Source of the DNA: Candidatus Fimousia stercorigallinarum
GTDB lineage: Bacteria > Bacillota > Clostridia > Lachnospirales > Lachnospiraceae
Direction: 5' to 3'
Assembly: GCA_018715775.1 (NCBI GenBank)
Contig: DVKZ01000136.1
Location: 1-60,066 of the forward strand
Length of the DNA stretch: 60,066 bases
Below, piece by piece: positions 1-12,175 of the stretch. Made by a program: the position numbers and the translations under genes. The notes below the pieces were generated by a model. It saw nothing but the letters and a program-made list of their open reading frames with translations, made no database searches and was not told where the DNA came from. The number at the start of each line of letters is the position of its first letter. The stretch's first letter is position 1.

Positions 1-121
1 GTTTTCCGAGCCTACGTACAGAAACCTGGTTAGGGATGTCCATGCTGACACTTTTTAACGCATGGTTTTCACCATAATAAAGATTTAAATCTTTTACTGA
101 AATTTTTGTTTTCTGTTCCAT
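1..121 (-). CDS. pstB: Phosphate ABC transporter ATP-binding protein PstB, N-terminal fragment (runs off window)
   Basis: Only the first 40 codons are inside the window, read leftwards from the ATG at 121. They encode the start of an ABC ATPase (KDLNLYYGENHALKSVSMDI) that matches PstB, the ATPase that powers phosphate uptake with PstA and PstC. It lies 20 bp after pstA, so it belongs to the pst operon. Oddity: after NQVS the last visible residues read VRRLGK, where the family has a Walker A loop (GPSGCGKS). This is divergence, a mutation, or an error at the sequence edge; the window cannot tell which. Confidence 0.8.
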   Translation of the reverse strand, partial: MEQKTKISVKDLNLYYGENHALKSVSMDIPNQVSVRRLGK

Positions 122-141
122 ATTCAAAATCCTGTCTTCCT

Positions 142-1017
142 CTATTTCTTTTCTCGGGTTACATCAAATTTGCTTGTAAGAAGTTTCGTTGCTGCATTGA
201 TCAGCAATACGATAACTAACAATACTACTGCAATTCCGAAAGCAATATCAAAATCACCTTTCTGTGCACTTAAGTAAAGCTGGATTGTCAGCGTTCCTCC
301 GGAACTGAATATCTTTGAAAAGATATCGGAAATTCCGCTTGGAAGGGTATATGCACTTCCTGCCGTGAACAGCAGTGCTGCTGATTCCCCAACAATCTTA
401 CCAATTGCTAAAATAACACCTGTAATGATTCCCGGCATTGCTGAAGGAAGCAGAATGGTTCGAATCGTGTACCATTTTCCGGCTCCAAGGCCAACCGCTC
501 CGGTACGATAAGAATCCGGCACAGTTTTTAATGCTTCCTGTGTATTTCTTGTAATTAACGGCAGCACCATTAATGTTAATGTAAAGGAACCAGTTAACAG
601 AGAATATCCCAATCCAAGTGTCTGTGAGAAGAACATCATACCAAAAAGACCAAAGATGATCGATGGGATTCCTGCTAATGTCTCCGTTGCAAATTCAATC
701 AGCGAAACCAGTCTGCCCGGTTTTGCATATTCATTTAAGTAAACGGCTGCTCCGATTCCAATTGGGGTTGCAACCAGCATTGTAATAATAATGATATAAA
801 GTGTATTGACAATATTTCCTGCAATTCCGACTGTTCCACGTAAAACAGACGTTACATTCGTAAGGAAGCTCAGATTGATCTGTCCGATACCTCTTACAAG
901 TACGTATGCGATAATTCCGACCAACAATAACACAGAGGATGCTGCACATATATAAATCAATGCATACAGAAGGGAATCAGAAATTCTTGTCTTTTTTGTA
1001 CAAATACTATCTTTCAT
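142..1017 (-). CDS. pstA: Phosphate ABC transporter permease PstA
   Basis: Integral membrane subunit of the high-affinity phosphate importer PstSCAB. The 291-residue protein has a short cytoplasmic N-terminus and about six membrane helices. It carries the family segments GIGAAVYLNEYAKPGR, ETLAGIPSIIFGLFGMMFF and the cytoplasmic coupling loop GAGKWYTIRTILLPSAMPGI, which contacts PstB. The start overlaps the pstC stop by 11 bp and has a GGAGAAGAG ribosome site inside the end of pstC, which suggests translational coupling. Length and motifs are normal, so the call is firm. Confidence 0.96.
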   Translation of the reverse strand: MKDSICTKKTRISDSLLYALIYICAASSVLLLVGIIAYVLVRGIGQINLSFLTNVTSVLRGTVGIAGNIVNTLYIIIITMLVATPIGIGAAVYLNEYAKPGRLVSLIEFATETLAGIPSIIFGLFGMMFFSQTLGLGYSLLTGSFTLTLMVLPLITRNTQEALKTVPDSYRTGAVGLGAGKWYTIRTILLPSAMPGIITGVILAIGKIVGESAALLFTAGSAYTLPSGISDIFSKIFSSGGTLTIQLYLSAQKGDFDIAFGIAVVLLVIVLLINAATKLLTSKFDVTREKK

Positions 1018-1939
1018 TCTCTTCTCCTCTCTTGCTGAGCTTCATCAGTAATATATTGATCAACATAATAAATACGAATAATACCAAACCGATCGTAAAT
1101 AATACCTGTCTGTGAACACCTGATGCATAACTCATTTCACTGACAAGCTGAGTCGTTAAGAAACGTACCGAATTAAACGGAAGTGGGAAGTTAACAGAAC
1201 CACCGGCAACCATGTTGATCGCCATCGCCTCTCCCAACGCTCTACCGATTCCTAATACAATTCCTGTCATAATTCCCGATTTTGCAGCTGGAATTGTTAC
1301 TTTAAAAATTGTCTGTATTTTTGTTGCTCCTAACGCATAGGAAGCGCTTCGATAATGCATCGGAACCGCTCTTAATGCCGATACACTCATATTAATAACC
1401 GTAGGAAGAATCATGATCGCCAACACGATGATCGCTGACAAAAGGTTCGCTCCACCAGTAAACTGATGACTTGGATCGTTTTTATAAATCATCTGTTCCA
1501 GATGATAGATCGCAGGATTCAAGACCATCATTCCAAGAAGTCCATAAATAACCGACGGGATTGCAGCCAGCAGTTCTACTGCCGGCTGAATAACCATTGT
1601 TAAATGTTTTTCTGAAATTTCTGTTAAGAAAACAGCTGTTAATAACGCTACCGGAACACCGAGTAAGATCGCGAATGCAGTACCAATAATGGATGTTAAG
1701 ATAACATATAAAATTCCATATGATGGTGTTGCTGCGGTTGGCTGCCAGACTGTACCGAATAAAAGATCGATCGGACCTACTATGGTAAATGTCGGCATAC
1801 CTCTTAAGATCATATAAAATGTAATAGAACATACGGCTAAAATCGCTATGACCCCGGTAGCTAAAAAGATATATTTTGCTGTGACTTCCGGCATATTGCG
1901 TCGCCTGGAAGAATACATAATTGAGTTATTTGCTTTCAT
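1007..1939 (-). CDS. pstC: Phosphate ABC transporter permease PstC
   Basis: Second membrane subunit of PstSCAB, 310 residues. It shows an N-terminal hydrophobic helix (IFLATGVIAILAVCSITFYMI), the PstC signature VELLAAIPSVIYGLLGMMVL, and the coupling loop GATKIQTIFKVTIPAAKSGI. It pairs with PstA to form the pore. It starts 12 bp after the pstS stop and overlaps pstA, so pstS-pstC-pstA-pstB is one transcription unit. Confidence 0.96.
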   Translation of the reverse strand: MKANNSIMYSSRRRNMPEVTAKYIFLATGVIAILAVCSITFYMILRGMPTFTIVGPIDLLFGTVWQPTAATPSYGILYVILTSIIGTAFAILLGVPVALLTAVFLTEISEKHLTMVIQPAVELLAAIPSVIYGLLGMMVLNPAIYHLEQMIYKNDPSHQFTGGANLLSAIIVLAIMILPTVINMSVSALRAVPMHYRSASYALGATKIQTIFKVTIPAAKSGIMTGIVLGIGRALGEAMAINMVAGGSVNFPLPFNSVRFLTTQLVSEMSYASGVHRQVLFTIGLVLFVFIMLINILLMKLSKRGEENER

Positions 1940-1951
1940 AATTACCCTGCC

Positions 1952-2809
1952 TTACTGTTGAGGAAGGAATAATCCCTGTCCTTCAATAACTGTCTGACCT
2001 TCTTCAGAATTAATATAATCAAACCATGTCTGTACTAATTCACTCTGTTCAGAGATTTCTCCATTTGTTGCCATAACGAATGGACGAGAGAGAATGTAAT
2101 CACCGGAAACGATGTTTTCTTCTGTTGCATCAATACCATTTAACTGAACAAGGTTTACTGTATCATCTACAACGTCAAGAGAAACATATCCGATCGCTCC
2201 AGGTGTAGAAGCAACTCTTGCTAATACAGCTCCTGTAGAGTCTAATTCCTGTACGTATGCACACTTATCTTCTACTCCAAGGATTTCTTCGAATGCATCT
2301 CTTGTTCCGGAACCTGCTTCACGTCCGATCACAACGATATCTGCATCTTCCTGTCCAAGTTCTGACCAGTTTGTGATCTCACCTGTATAAATCTTTGTTA
2401 ACTCTTCTGTTGTCAATGTTTCAGTCTTATTATCTTTATCTGTAACAACTCCGATTCCATCGATGGCAACGATATTTTCAACTGCCCCTGTTTCTTTTTC
2501 TTCATCTGTTAAGCTTCTGGAAGCATTTCCGATATCAACACTTCCTGCTGCAAGAGATTCAAGACCAGCACTGGAACCTGTAAACTCTGTTGTTACTGTT
2601 ACATTCGGATAAGCTTCCATAAAGCTTTCTGATAATGCATTACATACTTTTTCCATTGAAGTACTTCCTGCAAGAGTAATCTGACCGCTTAAGTCTCCAC
2701 CTGCGGAATCTCCATCTGAACTATTGCCGCCACAAGCCATTAAACTTCCGGCTAATAATCCCACTACACAAAATAATCCCAATATTTTTTTCATTCTTTT
2801 TTTCATCAT
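1952..2809 (-). CDS. pstS: Phosphate-binding lipoprotein PstS
   Basis: Extracellular phosphate receptor of the PstSCAB importer, 285 residues. A signal peptide ends in a lipobox (SLMAC, Cys26), so the mature protein is lipid-anchored. The phosphate-binding segments are visible: AGSTSMEKVC near residue 48, TGSSAGLESL, and VIGREAGSGTRDAFEEI. The start at 2809 has an AAGGAG ribosome site six bases upstream. It is the first gene of the operon, and a repeat resembling a Pho box lies 80-100 bp upstream, consistent with induction under phosphate limitation. Confidence 0.95.
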   Translation of the reverse strand: MMKKRMKKILGLFCVVGLLAGSLMACGGNSSDGDSAGGDLSGQITLAGSTSMEKVCNALSESFMEAYPNVTVTTEFTGSSAGLESLAAGSVDIGNASRSLTDEEKETGAVENIVAIDGIGVVTDKDNKTETLTTEELTKIYTGEITNWSELGQEDADIVVIGREAGSGTRDAFEEILGVEDKCAYVQELDSTGAVLARVASTPGAIGYVSLDVVDDTVNLVQLNGIDATEENIVSGDYILSRPFVMATNGEISEQSELVQTWFDYINSEEGQTVIEGQGLFLPQQ

Positions 2810-2868
2810 TCATTTCTCCTTTAAAAATCTGTTTTTTTCCAACGGATGTTTTTAAGATAAACTAGTAA

Positions 2869-2909
2869 TGTAAAATCTAAAATCATGTTTACGTAAAATA
2901 TCCGTAAAA
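2869..2909 (-). promoter_or_regulatory. Pho-box-like direct repeats upstream of pstS
   Basis: On the minus strand, TTTTACG occurs twice with an 11-bp period (plus-strand positions 2903-2909 and 2892-2898). A related TTTTACA lies at 2869-2875. Eleven-base spacing of short direct repeats is the known architecture of PhoB/PhoP boxes. A T-rich minus-strand stretch that could hold the -10 lies between the repeats and pstS. The regulator is not in the window, so the assignment is inference from position and spacing. Confidence 0.45.
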
Positions 2910-2913
2910 TTTT

Positions 2914-2946
2914 AAAAGCACCTGCCTTTTTTCGACAGGTGCTTTT
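2914..2946 (-). terminator. Rho-independent terminator of the alpha-glucosidase gene
   Basis: Arms AAAAGCACCTG (2914-2924) and CAGGTGCTTTT (2936-2946) pair perfectly over 11 bp around an 11-base loop. In minus-strand reading the hairpin follows the glucosidase stop (2969) by about 22 bp and ends in a U-rich tail. Confidence 0.85.
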
Positions 2947-2968
2947 GTAGATTGTGGATAACTATATT

Positions 2969-4639
2969 TTATAATTGATAAACAATTGCCTCATATGGAC
3001 GAATCTTTTCAGACTCTTCTGAATAATTGCGAATCAAAATCCCTTTTTGTTCTACGATCATTGCCTTCAGATCTTCCGGCAACTCCACAGTTTCTTCTGA
3101 AAAGTTACAGATGACCAGTAATTTTTCTTCCCCGAGCGTTCTCGTAAATACATATAATTTCTCATCTTCAGGATATAACAGATCGTACGTGCCATATACG
3201 ATGATCTCATGTTCCTTACGAAGTCTGATCAACTTTTTATAATAAGAGAAAATCGAATTCGGATCATTTACCTGGGACTTGGCATTGATCACCGTATAAT
3301 TCGGATTTACCGCAAGCCATGGCGTTCCGGTAGAGAATCCTCCATTTTCAGAATCATCCCACTGCATCGGGGTACGGGCATTATCTCTCCCTTTCTTGCT
3401 AATGATCTTCATCATCTGTTCATGCGTATATTCTTTATTCTCTTTTACATACGTATCATAAATATGAACAGATTCTACATCATCAACCTGGTCGATCTCC
3501 GTAAATGGGAAGTTTGTCATACCGATTTCTTCTCCCTGATAAACGTATGGTGTTCCCTGCATCATATGAAGGCAGGTTGCAAACATCTTTGCGCACACTT
3601 CACGATATTCCTCGCTGTCATTTCCCCATCTGGATATAACTCTTGGCTGGTCATGGTTATTCCAGTAAAGGCTGTTCCATGCTTTTCCTTCCAATTCTGT
3701 CTGCCATTTGCTCATAATCGCCTTCAGATCAGGAAGGTGCATCGGCTTCATCGTCCATTTTCCATGTTCATCTGCATCAACATCAACATGTTCAAACTGG
3801 AATACCATATTCAACTCATTCGTATCGCTTCCGGCATATTTTTTCGCTTCTTCGGTTGTAACACCTGATGTTTCACCAACTGTCAGAAGATCATATTTAC
3901 TCAATACTTCCTTATTCATCATCTTCAGATATTCGTGAACACGCGGTCCGTTTGCCGTAATTGCACCAACGCCGGAATATCCGTCTCCGGTGTTTATCGG
4001 ACCATCTTCGTATACATCCGGTTTCGAGATCAGACTGATCACATCCATACGAAATCCGTCGATGCCTTTCTGACACCACCAGTTCATCATATCGAAAATC
4101 TCTTTACGGACGGTTTCATTTTCCCAGTTCAGATCCGCCTGTTCGATCGCAAACTGGTGAAGGTAATACTGTCCGGTTGTCTCGTCATACTGCCATGCCG
4201 AGCCGCCGAAACAAGCTCCCCAGTTTGTCGGCTCTTTTCCATCTTTTGGATCTCTCCATATATAGTAATCACGGTATGGGTTATCTTTGGATTTTCTGCT
4301 TTCGATAAACCACTTATGCTGATCGGATGTGTGGTTTACAACAAGGTCCATTACAACCTTAATGCCGCGTTTATGAGCTTCCTCTAACATCCGATCAAAG
4401 TCTTCCATTGTTCCAAAGGCCTCCTGGATCGCCTGATAATCGCTGATATCATATCCGTTGTCCTTATTTGGAGACTTGTATAATGGAGAAAACCATATAA
4501 CATTAATTCCAAGATCTTTCAAATAATCAAGTTTGCTGATAATTCCCGGGAGATCGCCGATACCGTCTCCGTTGCTGTCCATAAAACTTTTTGGATAAAT
4601 TTGATATACGACTGCTTCTTTCCACCATTTTTTTTGCAT
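2969..4639 (-). CDS. malL: GH13 oligo-1,6-glucosidase (alpha-glucosidase)
   Basis: Cytoplasmic 556-residue glycoside hydrolase of subfamily GH13_31 that releases glucose from isomalto-oligosaccharides or related alpha-glucosides. No signal peptide. Visible regions: YQIYPKSFMDSNGDGIGDL near the start, DLVVNHTS (98-105), nucleophile Asp199 in GFRMDVI, acid/base Glu256 in VGETSG, and Asp330 in NNHDQPR. Val200 follows the nucleophile; in this subfamily Val there is associated with alpha-1,6 preference and Ala with alpha-1,4. Trehalose-6-phosphate hydrolase is a related alternative. The start has an AAGGAGGACAGG ribosome site. It is divergent from an AraC regulator and has its own terminator, so it is a single-gene unit. 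Confidence 0.9.
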   Translation of the reverse strand: MQKKWWKEAVVYQIYPKSFMDSNGDGIGDLPGIISKLDYLKDLGINVIWFSPLYKSPNKDNGYDISDYQAIQEAFGTMEDFDRMLEEAHKRGIKVVMDLVVNHTSDQHKWFIESRKSKDNPYRDYYIWRDPKDGKEPTNWGACFGGSAWQYDETTGQYYLHQFAIEQADLNWENETVRKEIFDMMNWWCQKGIDGFRMDVISLISKPDVYEDGPINTGDGYSGVGAITANGPRVHEYLKMMNKEVLSKYDLLTVGETSGVTTEEAKKYAGSDTNELNMVFQFEHVDVDADEHGKWTMKPMHLPDLKAIMSKWQTELEGKAWNSLYWNNHDQPRVISRWGNDSEEYREVCAKMFATCLHMMQGTPYVYQGEEIGMTNFPFTEIDQVDDVESVHIYDTYVKENKEYTHEQMMKIISKKGRDNARTPMQWDDSENGGFSTGTPWLAVNPNYTVINAKSQVNDPNSIFSYYKKLIRLRKEHEIIVYGTYDLLYPEDEKLYVFTRTLGEEKLLVICNFSEETVELPEDLKAMIVEQKGILIRNYSEESEKIRPYEAIVYQL

Positions 4640-4666
4640 TTTTCCTGTCCTCCTTATATAATAACA

Positions 4667-4730
4667 GTATATCGATATTTTTATACGTTTTCTTGCATTA
4701 TTTTGACTACTTTATAACATTATTTTGACT
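4667..4730 (-). promoter_or_regulatory. Activator-type promoter with tandem AraC operator
   Basis: CATTATTTTGACT occurs as an exact 13-bp direct repeat at 4696-4708 and 4718-4730, a period of 22 bp or two helical turns. On the minus strand a good -10 (TATACT, 4672-4667) lies downstream, but the -35 position beside the proximal repeat has no consensus. Tandem half-sites abutting a missing -35 are the classical layout for activation by an AraC-family protein. The araC-type gene starts 22 bp away on the other strand. Confidence 0.75.
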
Positions 4731-4752
4731 TGATAAGATAAGGAGATCGGAT

Positions 4753-8689
<3,937 letters not shown>

Positions 8690-8694
8690 CTATT

Positions 8695-9558
8695 TTATAA
8701 CTGCGAAACGATCTCATTCTCGATCAATGCCATCAATCTCCTGCTATCCCGACACTCTGCCACCGTTGTAATGACACTGTCTTTTTTAGGCAGCACCATG
8801 GATAGCTGACAATATTTCCCATCCGCGCGATAAGAGCCGTCTTTTCCGATCCAGAACAAATATCCGTACTGTTCCGAATCCTGCGGCTTCGTACATTCTT
8901 CGATCCACGCCGCGTTCAGCAACTGTCTTCCATTCCATTTTCCCTTCTGCAGACAGAACAGTCCCAACTTATGCAGTTCCGACATTGACAAAAACAGTCC
9001 TCCTGCACCGAAATGATAGCCGAGCGGGTCTATTTCCCATGTCGGTTTTCGAATACCCAGTGGTTTAAAAAAACGTGGATACAGATACGAGGCAAGATCA
9101 CAGCCGGCTCTCTGCTGTACAAGAATTGCTGCCAGATGCGGACCGACATTATTGTATACAAACTTTGTCCCCGGCTCATAGTCAAATGGAAGAGCAAGGG
9201 AATACTTCACCCAATTATCTTCTTTGATCAGCGGCCTCTGATCTCCCATCAGATCTGCCTTTCCCTGTCCAAGACACATCGTCAGCAGATCCCGGACGAC
9301 TGCCTTGGCCAGATTGTCACTCACTACATCCGGCAAGTCTTCCGGAAAAACATCGATCAGCTTTTCATCCAGCTGAAGCAACCCTTCCTGCACTGCAAAT
9401 CCCACTGCAAGCGCCGTGTAACTTTTTGTCGCAGAATACACATTCCTTCTGCACTCATAATCCAGATTTACATGAGCAATCTCCTCTCCGCATCGAGAAA
9501 TCATAATGCCAAGCAGTCCGATTGCTTTTGCTTCTTCTATAAAACGTTCTAAATTCAT
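8695..9558 (-). CDS. Serine hydrolase, class C beta-lactamase/esterase fold (second of pair)
   Basis: A 287-residue single-domain protein of the S12/beta-lactamase superfamily. Ser42-x-x-Lys45 in YSATKSYTAL is the nucleophile motif, and YNN in FVYNNVGPH is the second active-site motif. There is no signal peptide, so it is probably cytoplasmic. I set the start at 9558 because AGGAAGGAG lies nine bases upstream; a longer reading from 9630 would overlap the previous gene and lacks a ribosome site. It resembles the N-terminal half of the upstream hydrolase (a paralogue without the C-terminal extension) and lies between it and lacZ. An esterase or deacylase acting on acylated sugars fits the context, but the substrate is unknown. 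Confidence 0.85.
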   Translation of the reverse strand: MNLERFIEEAKAIGLLGIMISRCGEEIAHVNLDYECRRNVYSATKSYTALAVGFAVQEGLLQLDEKLIDVFPEDLPDVVSDNLAKAVVRDLLTMCLGQGKADLMGDQRPLIKEDNWVKYSLALPFDYEPGTKFVYNNVGPHLAAILVQQRAGCDLASYLYPRFFKPLGIRKPTWEIDPLGYHFGAGGLFLSMSELHKLGLFCLQKGKWNGRQLLNAAWIEECTKPQDSEQYGYLFWIGKDGSYRADGKYCQLSMVLPKKDSVITTVAECRDSRRLMALIENEIVSQL

Positions 9559-9592
9559 CCTGCCACTCCTTCCTGAGATATCAAAATAGTCC

Positions 9593-11083
9593 TTATGATC
9601 TGATACAAAATTCTGCCAGATGCTTTTCATTCATGCCCAATCCGCTAAATGTGATCAGCGTCTCATCCGCTTCTATCGTAAGCTTGTCCTCATCAAAACG
9701 GAAGATCAGTCGAACGCCGCTGATCGCATCGACTCGTCGAATTTCCATTTCCAATGCATGCAGGCTTCTCCATCCGGCACTTGCCGCATAAGAATATGCC
9801 CCGATCCGGCTGACAGCAAAGGAGCCGTCCAGCGCACAGACCACCTGCTTTTCTTCTCCTCCATCCGTAACTTTCCAAAACAGCTGCCCGTTCTCAAAAG
9901 AAAAACACATCGTTTCCATCGATGTATCATCGGGAAGATCAAACAATCCCGCTCCTCCGACCAGTTTTTCAAAGCTGCTCATCGGTGCCCCGGCATCTGC
10001 AAGCTGATACACCCGGCCGGAAATCTCCTTTTCAATCTCCGGATTTCTGCAGGAAAGGATTCCCGGAATCTTCTGTCCGTCAAGAATTGCTTCCAAATTT
10101 ATATCCGAAGCCTCTTTCAGGCTTCCATCCGGACATACCGCCGGGATCAGATGATCATACATACAGTCAACAAGCGTCTGCGTCTGTTCCGTGGATGCAG
10201 TCGTAACAACGATCAGATCAAGCGTCGGAAATACAAATCCAAACTGCCCATATGCACCATCCGCGCGAAACGATCCGGGAAGCGAACCAAGCCAGCACTG
10301 ATATCCATAGCCATTTGCCCATTCTTTGACATGTCCTTCTGCATCGCCTGCCGTCTCTATCTGTTTAGCCGCCGCTTTTTCATACCAGCCGGATAACAGT
10401 TTTTTTCCTTCCCATTCACCATCGTGGAGCATAAAATACGCAAACTTCGCCATTTCTTCTGTAGTCAGCTGCATCCCATTGCCTCCGGCACATGTATGCA
10501 TCGAATCTTTCAATCTGTGACAGGTTATCTTATCAATACCAAGCGGCTCCAACAATCTTGGCTGCAGATATTCGAGCAAACTCAAACCTGTCTTTTTCGT
10601 GATTACCGCGGATAGCATATTCGTACCTGCCGTATTATATCGATAGTATGTTCCCGGCTTATGCAAAACAGGATGATGAAGGAAATCAGAAATCCAATCC
10701 GGCTTCTCAAAATCAATCCCTATCTCATGTCCACAGCTCATGCAGAGCAAATGATGCAACGTCATTTCTTTTAAATAGTCCGATGGATCTTGTGGGCTAT
10801 GTTCTGGAAAAATATCGATCACTTTCTCATCCAGAGATAAGATTCCTTCCTGCCATGCAAATCCGATTGCTGTTGCGGTCAGCGATTTACTAAACGAATA
10901 AATTGGGTGAAGTGTTTCCGGTTTATAGGGATCAAACCAGGCAGCCGCAGCACATTTTCCATGACGGATTACCATCATGCTATGCAGTTCCAACCCGTTT
11001 TTCTTTACTGCATCTAAAAAGGAAACGATCCCTTCTGCCCGAATATCTACCGATTCCGGTTTCACGCGTTTAAAGTAACTCAT
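9593..11083 (-). CDS. Serine hydrolase, class C beta-lactamase/esterase fold with C-terminal extension (first of pair)
   Basis: A 496-residue protein. Residues 1-330 form the beta-lactamase-type domain with Ser63-x-x-Lys66 (YSFSKSLTA), YNTAG as the YxN motif, and ADGAYGQFGFVFP near the third motif. The last 160 or so residues look like a beta-rich accessory domain. No signal peptide is seen. The start at 11083 is chosen because GGAGG lies eight bases upstream; an ATG 15 bases earlier abuts the ribosome site. It leads an operon with a shorter paralogue and lacZ and has a clear promoter with an operator-like dyad. Penicillin-binding function is unlikely without export. Confidence 0.85.
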   Translation of the reverse strand: MSYFKRVKPESVDIRAEGIVSFLDAVKKNGLELHSMMVIRHGKCAAAAWFDPYKPETLHPIYSFSKSLTATAIGFAWQEGILSLDEKVIDIFPEHSPQDPSDYLKEMTLHHLLCMSCGHEIGIDFEKPDWISDFLHHPVLHKPGTYYRYNTAGTNMLSAVITKKTGLSLLEYLQPRLLEPLGIDKITCHRLKDSMHTCAGGNGMQLTTEEMAKFAYFMLHDGEWEGKKLLSGWYEKAAAKQIETAGDAEGHVKEWANGYGYQCWLGSLPGSFRADGAYGQFGFVFPTLDLIVVTTASTEQTQTLVDCMYDHLIPAVCPDGSLKEASDINLEAILDGQKIPGILSCRNPEIEKEISGRVYQLADAGAPMSSFEKLVGGAGLFDLPDDTSMETMCFSFENGQLFWKVTDGGEEKQVVCALDGSFAVSRIGAYSYAASAGWRSLHALEMEIRRVDAISGVRLIFRFDEDKLTIEADETLITFSGLGMNEKHLAEFCIRS

Positions 11084-11122
11084 ATACCATTCCTCCAAAT
11101 TCCTATATTGCTGTATTTTTCT

Positions 11123-11162
11123 ATGATAATTTTATCATACAACAAACTTTTTATGCTCACAA
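11123..11162 (-). promoter_or_regulatory. Promoter and dyad operator of the hydrolase-hydrolase-lacZ operon
   Basis: Minus-strand -35 TTGTGA (11162-11157), 17-bp spacer, -10 TATGAT (11139-11134). A dyad with 7-bp arms, ATGATAA-TT-TTATCAT (11123-11138), overlaps the -10. A repressor bound there would block the promoter; no repressor gene is adjacent. Confidence 0.7.
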
Positions 11163-11193
11163 TTCATAATCGAATATTTTTTTATGGAGAGTA

Positions 11194-11221
11194 TTGACAA
11201 CTCCAAAAACAGATGTATACT
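11194..11221 (+). promoter_or_regulatory. Sigma-A promoter of degV
   Basis: -35 TTGACA (11194-11199), 16-bp spacer, -10 TATACT (11216-11221). This leaves a leader of about 65 bases before the degV start at 11293. Confidence 0.75.
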
Positions 11222-11292
11222 ACTATTATATAAGGTTTTTAAAACTACATTGTGGTTTTTCATTTATCAGTTTATCAGAAAGGCAAGCAATT

Positions 11293-12123
11293 ATGAATTA
11301 CAAAATCGTAGCAGATTCTTCTTCGAATATTTTATCCTTAGATCAGGCAAATTTTACATCAGTACCACTGCACATATTAGTAGGGGAACATGAATTTGTG
11401 GATGACGAACAGATTGATCTCGTATCAATGCAGAATGCATTAAGTTCCCATAAGGGCAAATCTTCTACATCCTGCCCGAGTCCCGGGGATTGGGAAGCAG
11501 CTTTTGAAGATGCCGAAACAGTCTTCTGCGTAACGATCACCAGTGAACTTTCCGGATCGAATGCATCTGCCAACACCGCAAAACAACTATACGAAGAACA
11601 ACATCCAGATCGCAAAGTATATATCTTTGATTCTTTATCAGCCGGACCGGAGATGGTATTAATTATAGAAAAGATTCATGAACTTATTTTGTCCGGCTGC
11701 GATGAAGAACAGGTTTATTTGAAAACCTGTGAATATATGCAGCATACACATCTATATTTCTCGCTTGCTTCAGTTGCAAATATGGCAAAGAACGGACGTG
11801 TCAGTCCAATTCTTGCAAAAGGGATCGGCTTGCTTGGCATTAAGGTCGTTGGAAAGGCAAGTGATGCCGGAACGCTGCAGCCTCTGGATAAATGCAGAGG
11901 CGACAAGCGCGCGATCCGTTGTCTTGTCGACCATATGAAAGAACTCGGATATCAAGACGGTAAAATCATTATCGCGCACAACCAGAATCCGGAAGGTGCA
12001 AAAGCCTTAAAAGAACTGATCATAAAAGAATTCGGGGATTTTCATGGCTATATTCATGAGACCCGCGGATTATGCAGTTATTATGCAGAACCACAGTCTA
12101 TGATGCTTGGATTTGAAGCATAA
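11293..12123 (+). CDS. DegV-family fatty-acid-binding protein (FakB-like)
   Basis: DegV proteins bind a fatty acid and present it to the kinase FakA for phosphorylation and use in phospholipid synthesis. The 276-residue protein has the family start MNYKIVADSSSNIL, the TSCPSPGDWEAAF and TITSELSGSNASA segments, and the C-terminal region with GYIHETRGLCSYYAEP. The start at 11293 is preceded only by a weak AGAAAGG site, but it is where family similarity begins. It has its own promoter and terminator. No fakA-like gene is nearby. The bound lipid cannot be inferred. Confidence 0.9.
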   Translation: MNYKIVADSSSNILSLDQANFTSVPLHILVGEHEFVDDEQIDLVSMQNALSSHKGKSSTSCPSPGDWEAAFEDAETVFCVTITSELSGSNASANTAKQLYEEQHPDRKVYIFDSLSAGPEMVLIIEKIHELILSGCDEEQVYLKTCEYMQHTHLYFSLASVANMAKNGRVSPILAKGIGLLGIKVVGKASDAGTLQPLDKCRGDKRAIRCLVDHMKELGYQDGKIIIAHNQNPEGAKALKELIIKEFGDFHGYIHETRGLCSYYAEPQSMMLGFEA

Positions 12124-12130
12124 TATACAG

Positions 12131-12175
12131 ATGGCCGGGATTCCGTCACATTCGGATCCCGACCATTTTTATTTT
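12131..12175 (+). terminator. Rho-independent terminator of degV
   Basis: Arms ATGGCCGGGATTCCG (12131-12145) and CGGATCCCGACCAT (12153-12166) pair with two bulges and are followed by TTTTATTTTT. It begins seven bases after the degV stop. Confidence 0.85.

Noticed and set aside
3209..3868. Long plus-strand reading frame opposite the alpha-glucosidase
   Set aside because: It lies wholly antisense to a gene with clear catalytic motifs and has no recognisable domain or ribosome site.
9620..10396. 258-codon plus-strand frame opposite the first serine hydrolase
   Set aside because: Antisense shadow with basic, low-information composition and no family resemblance.
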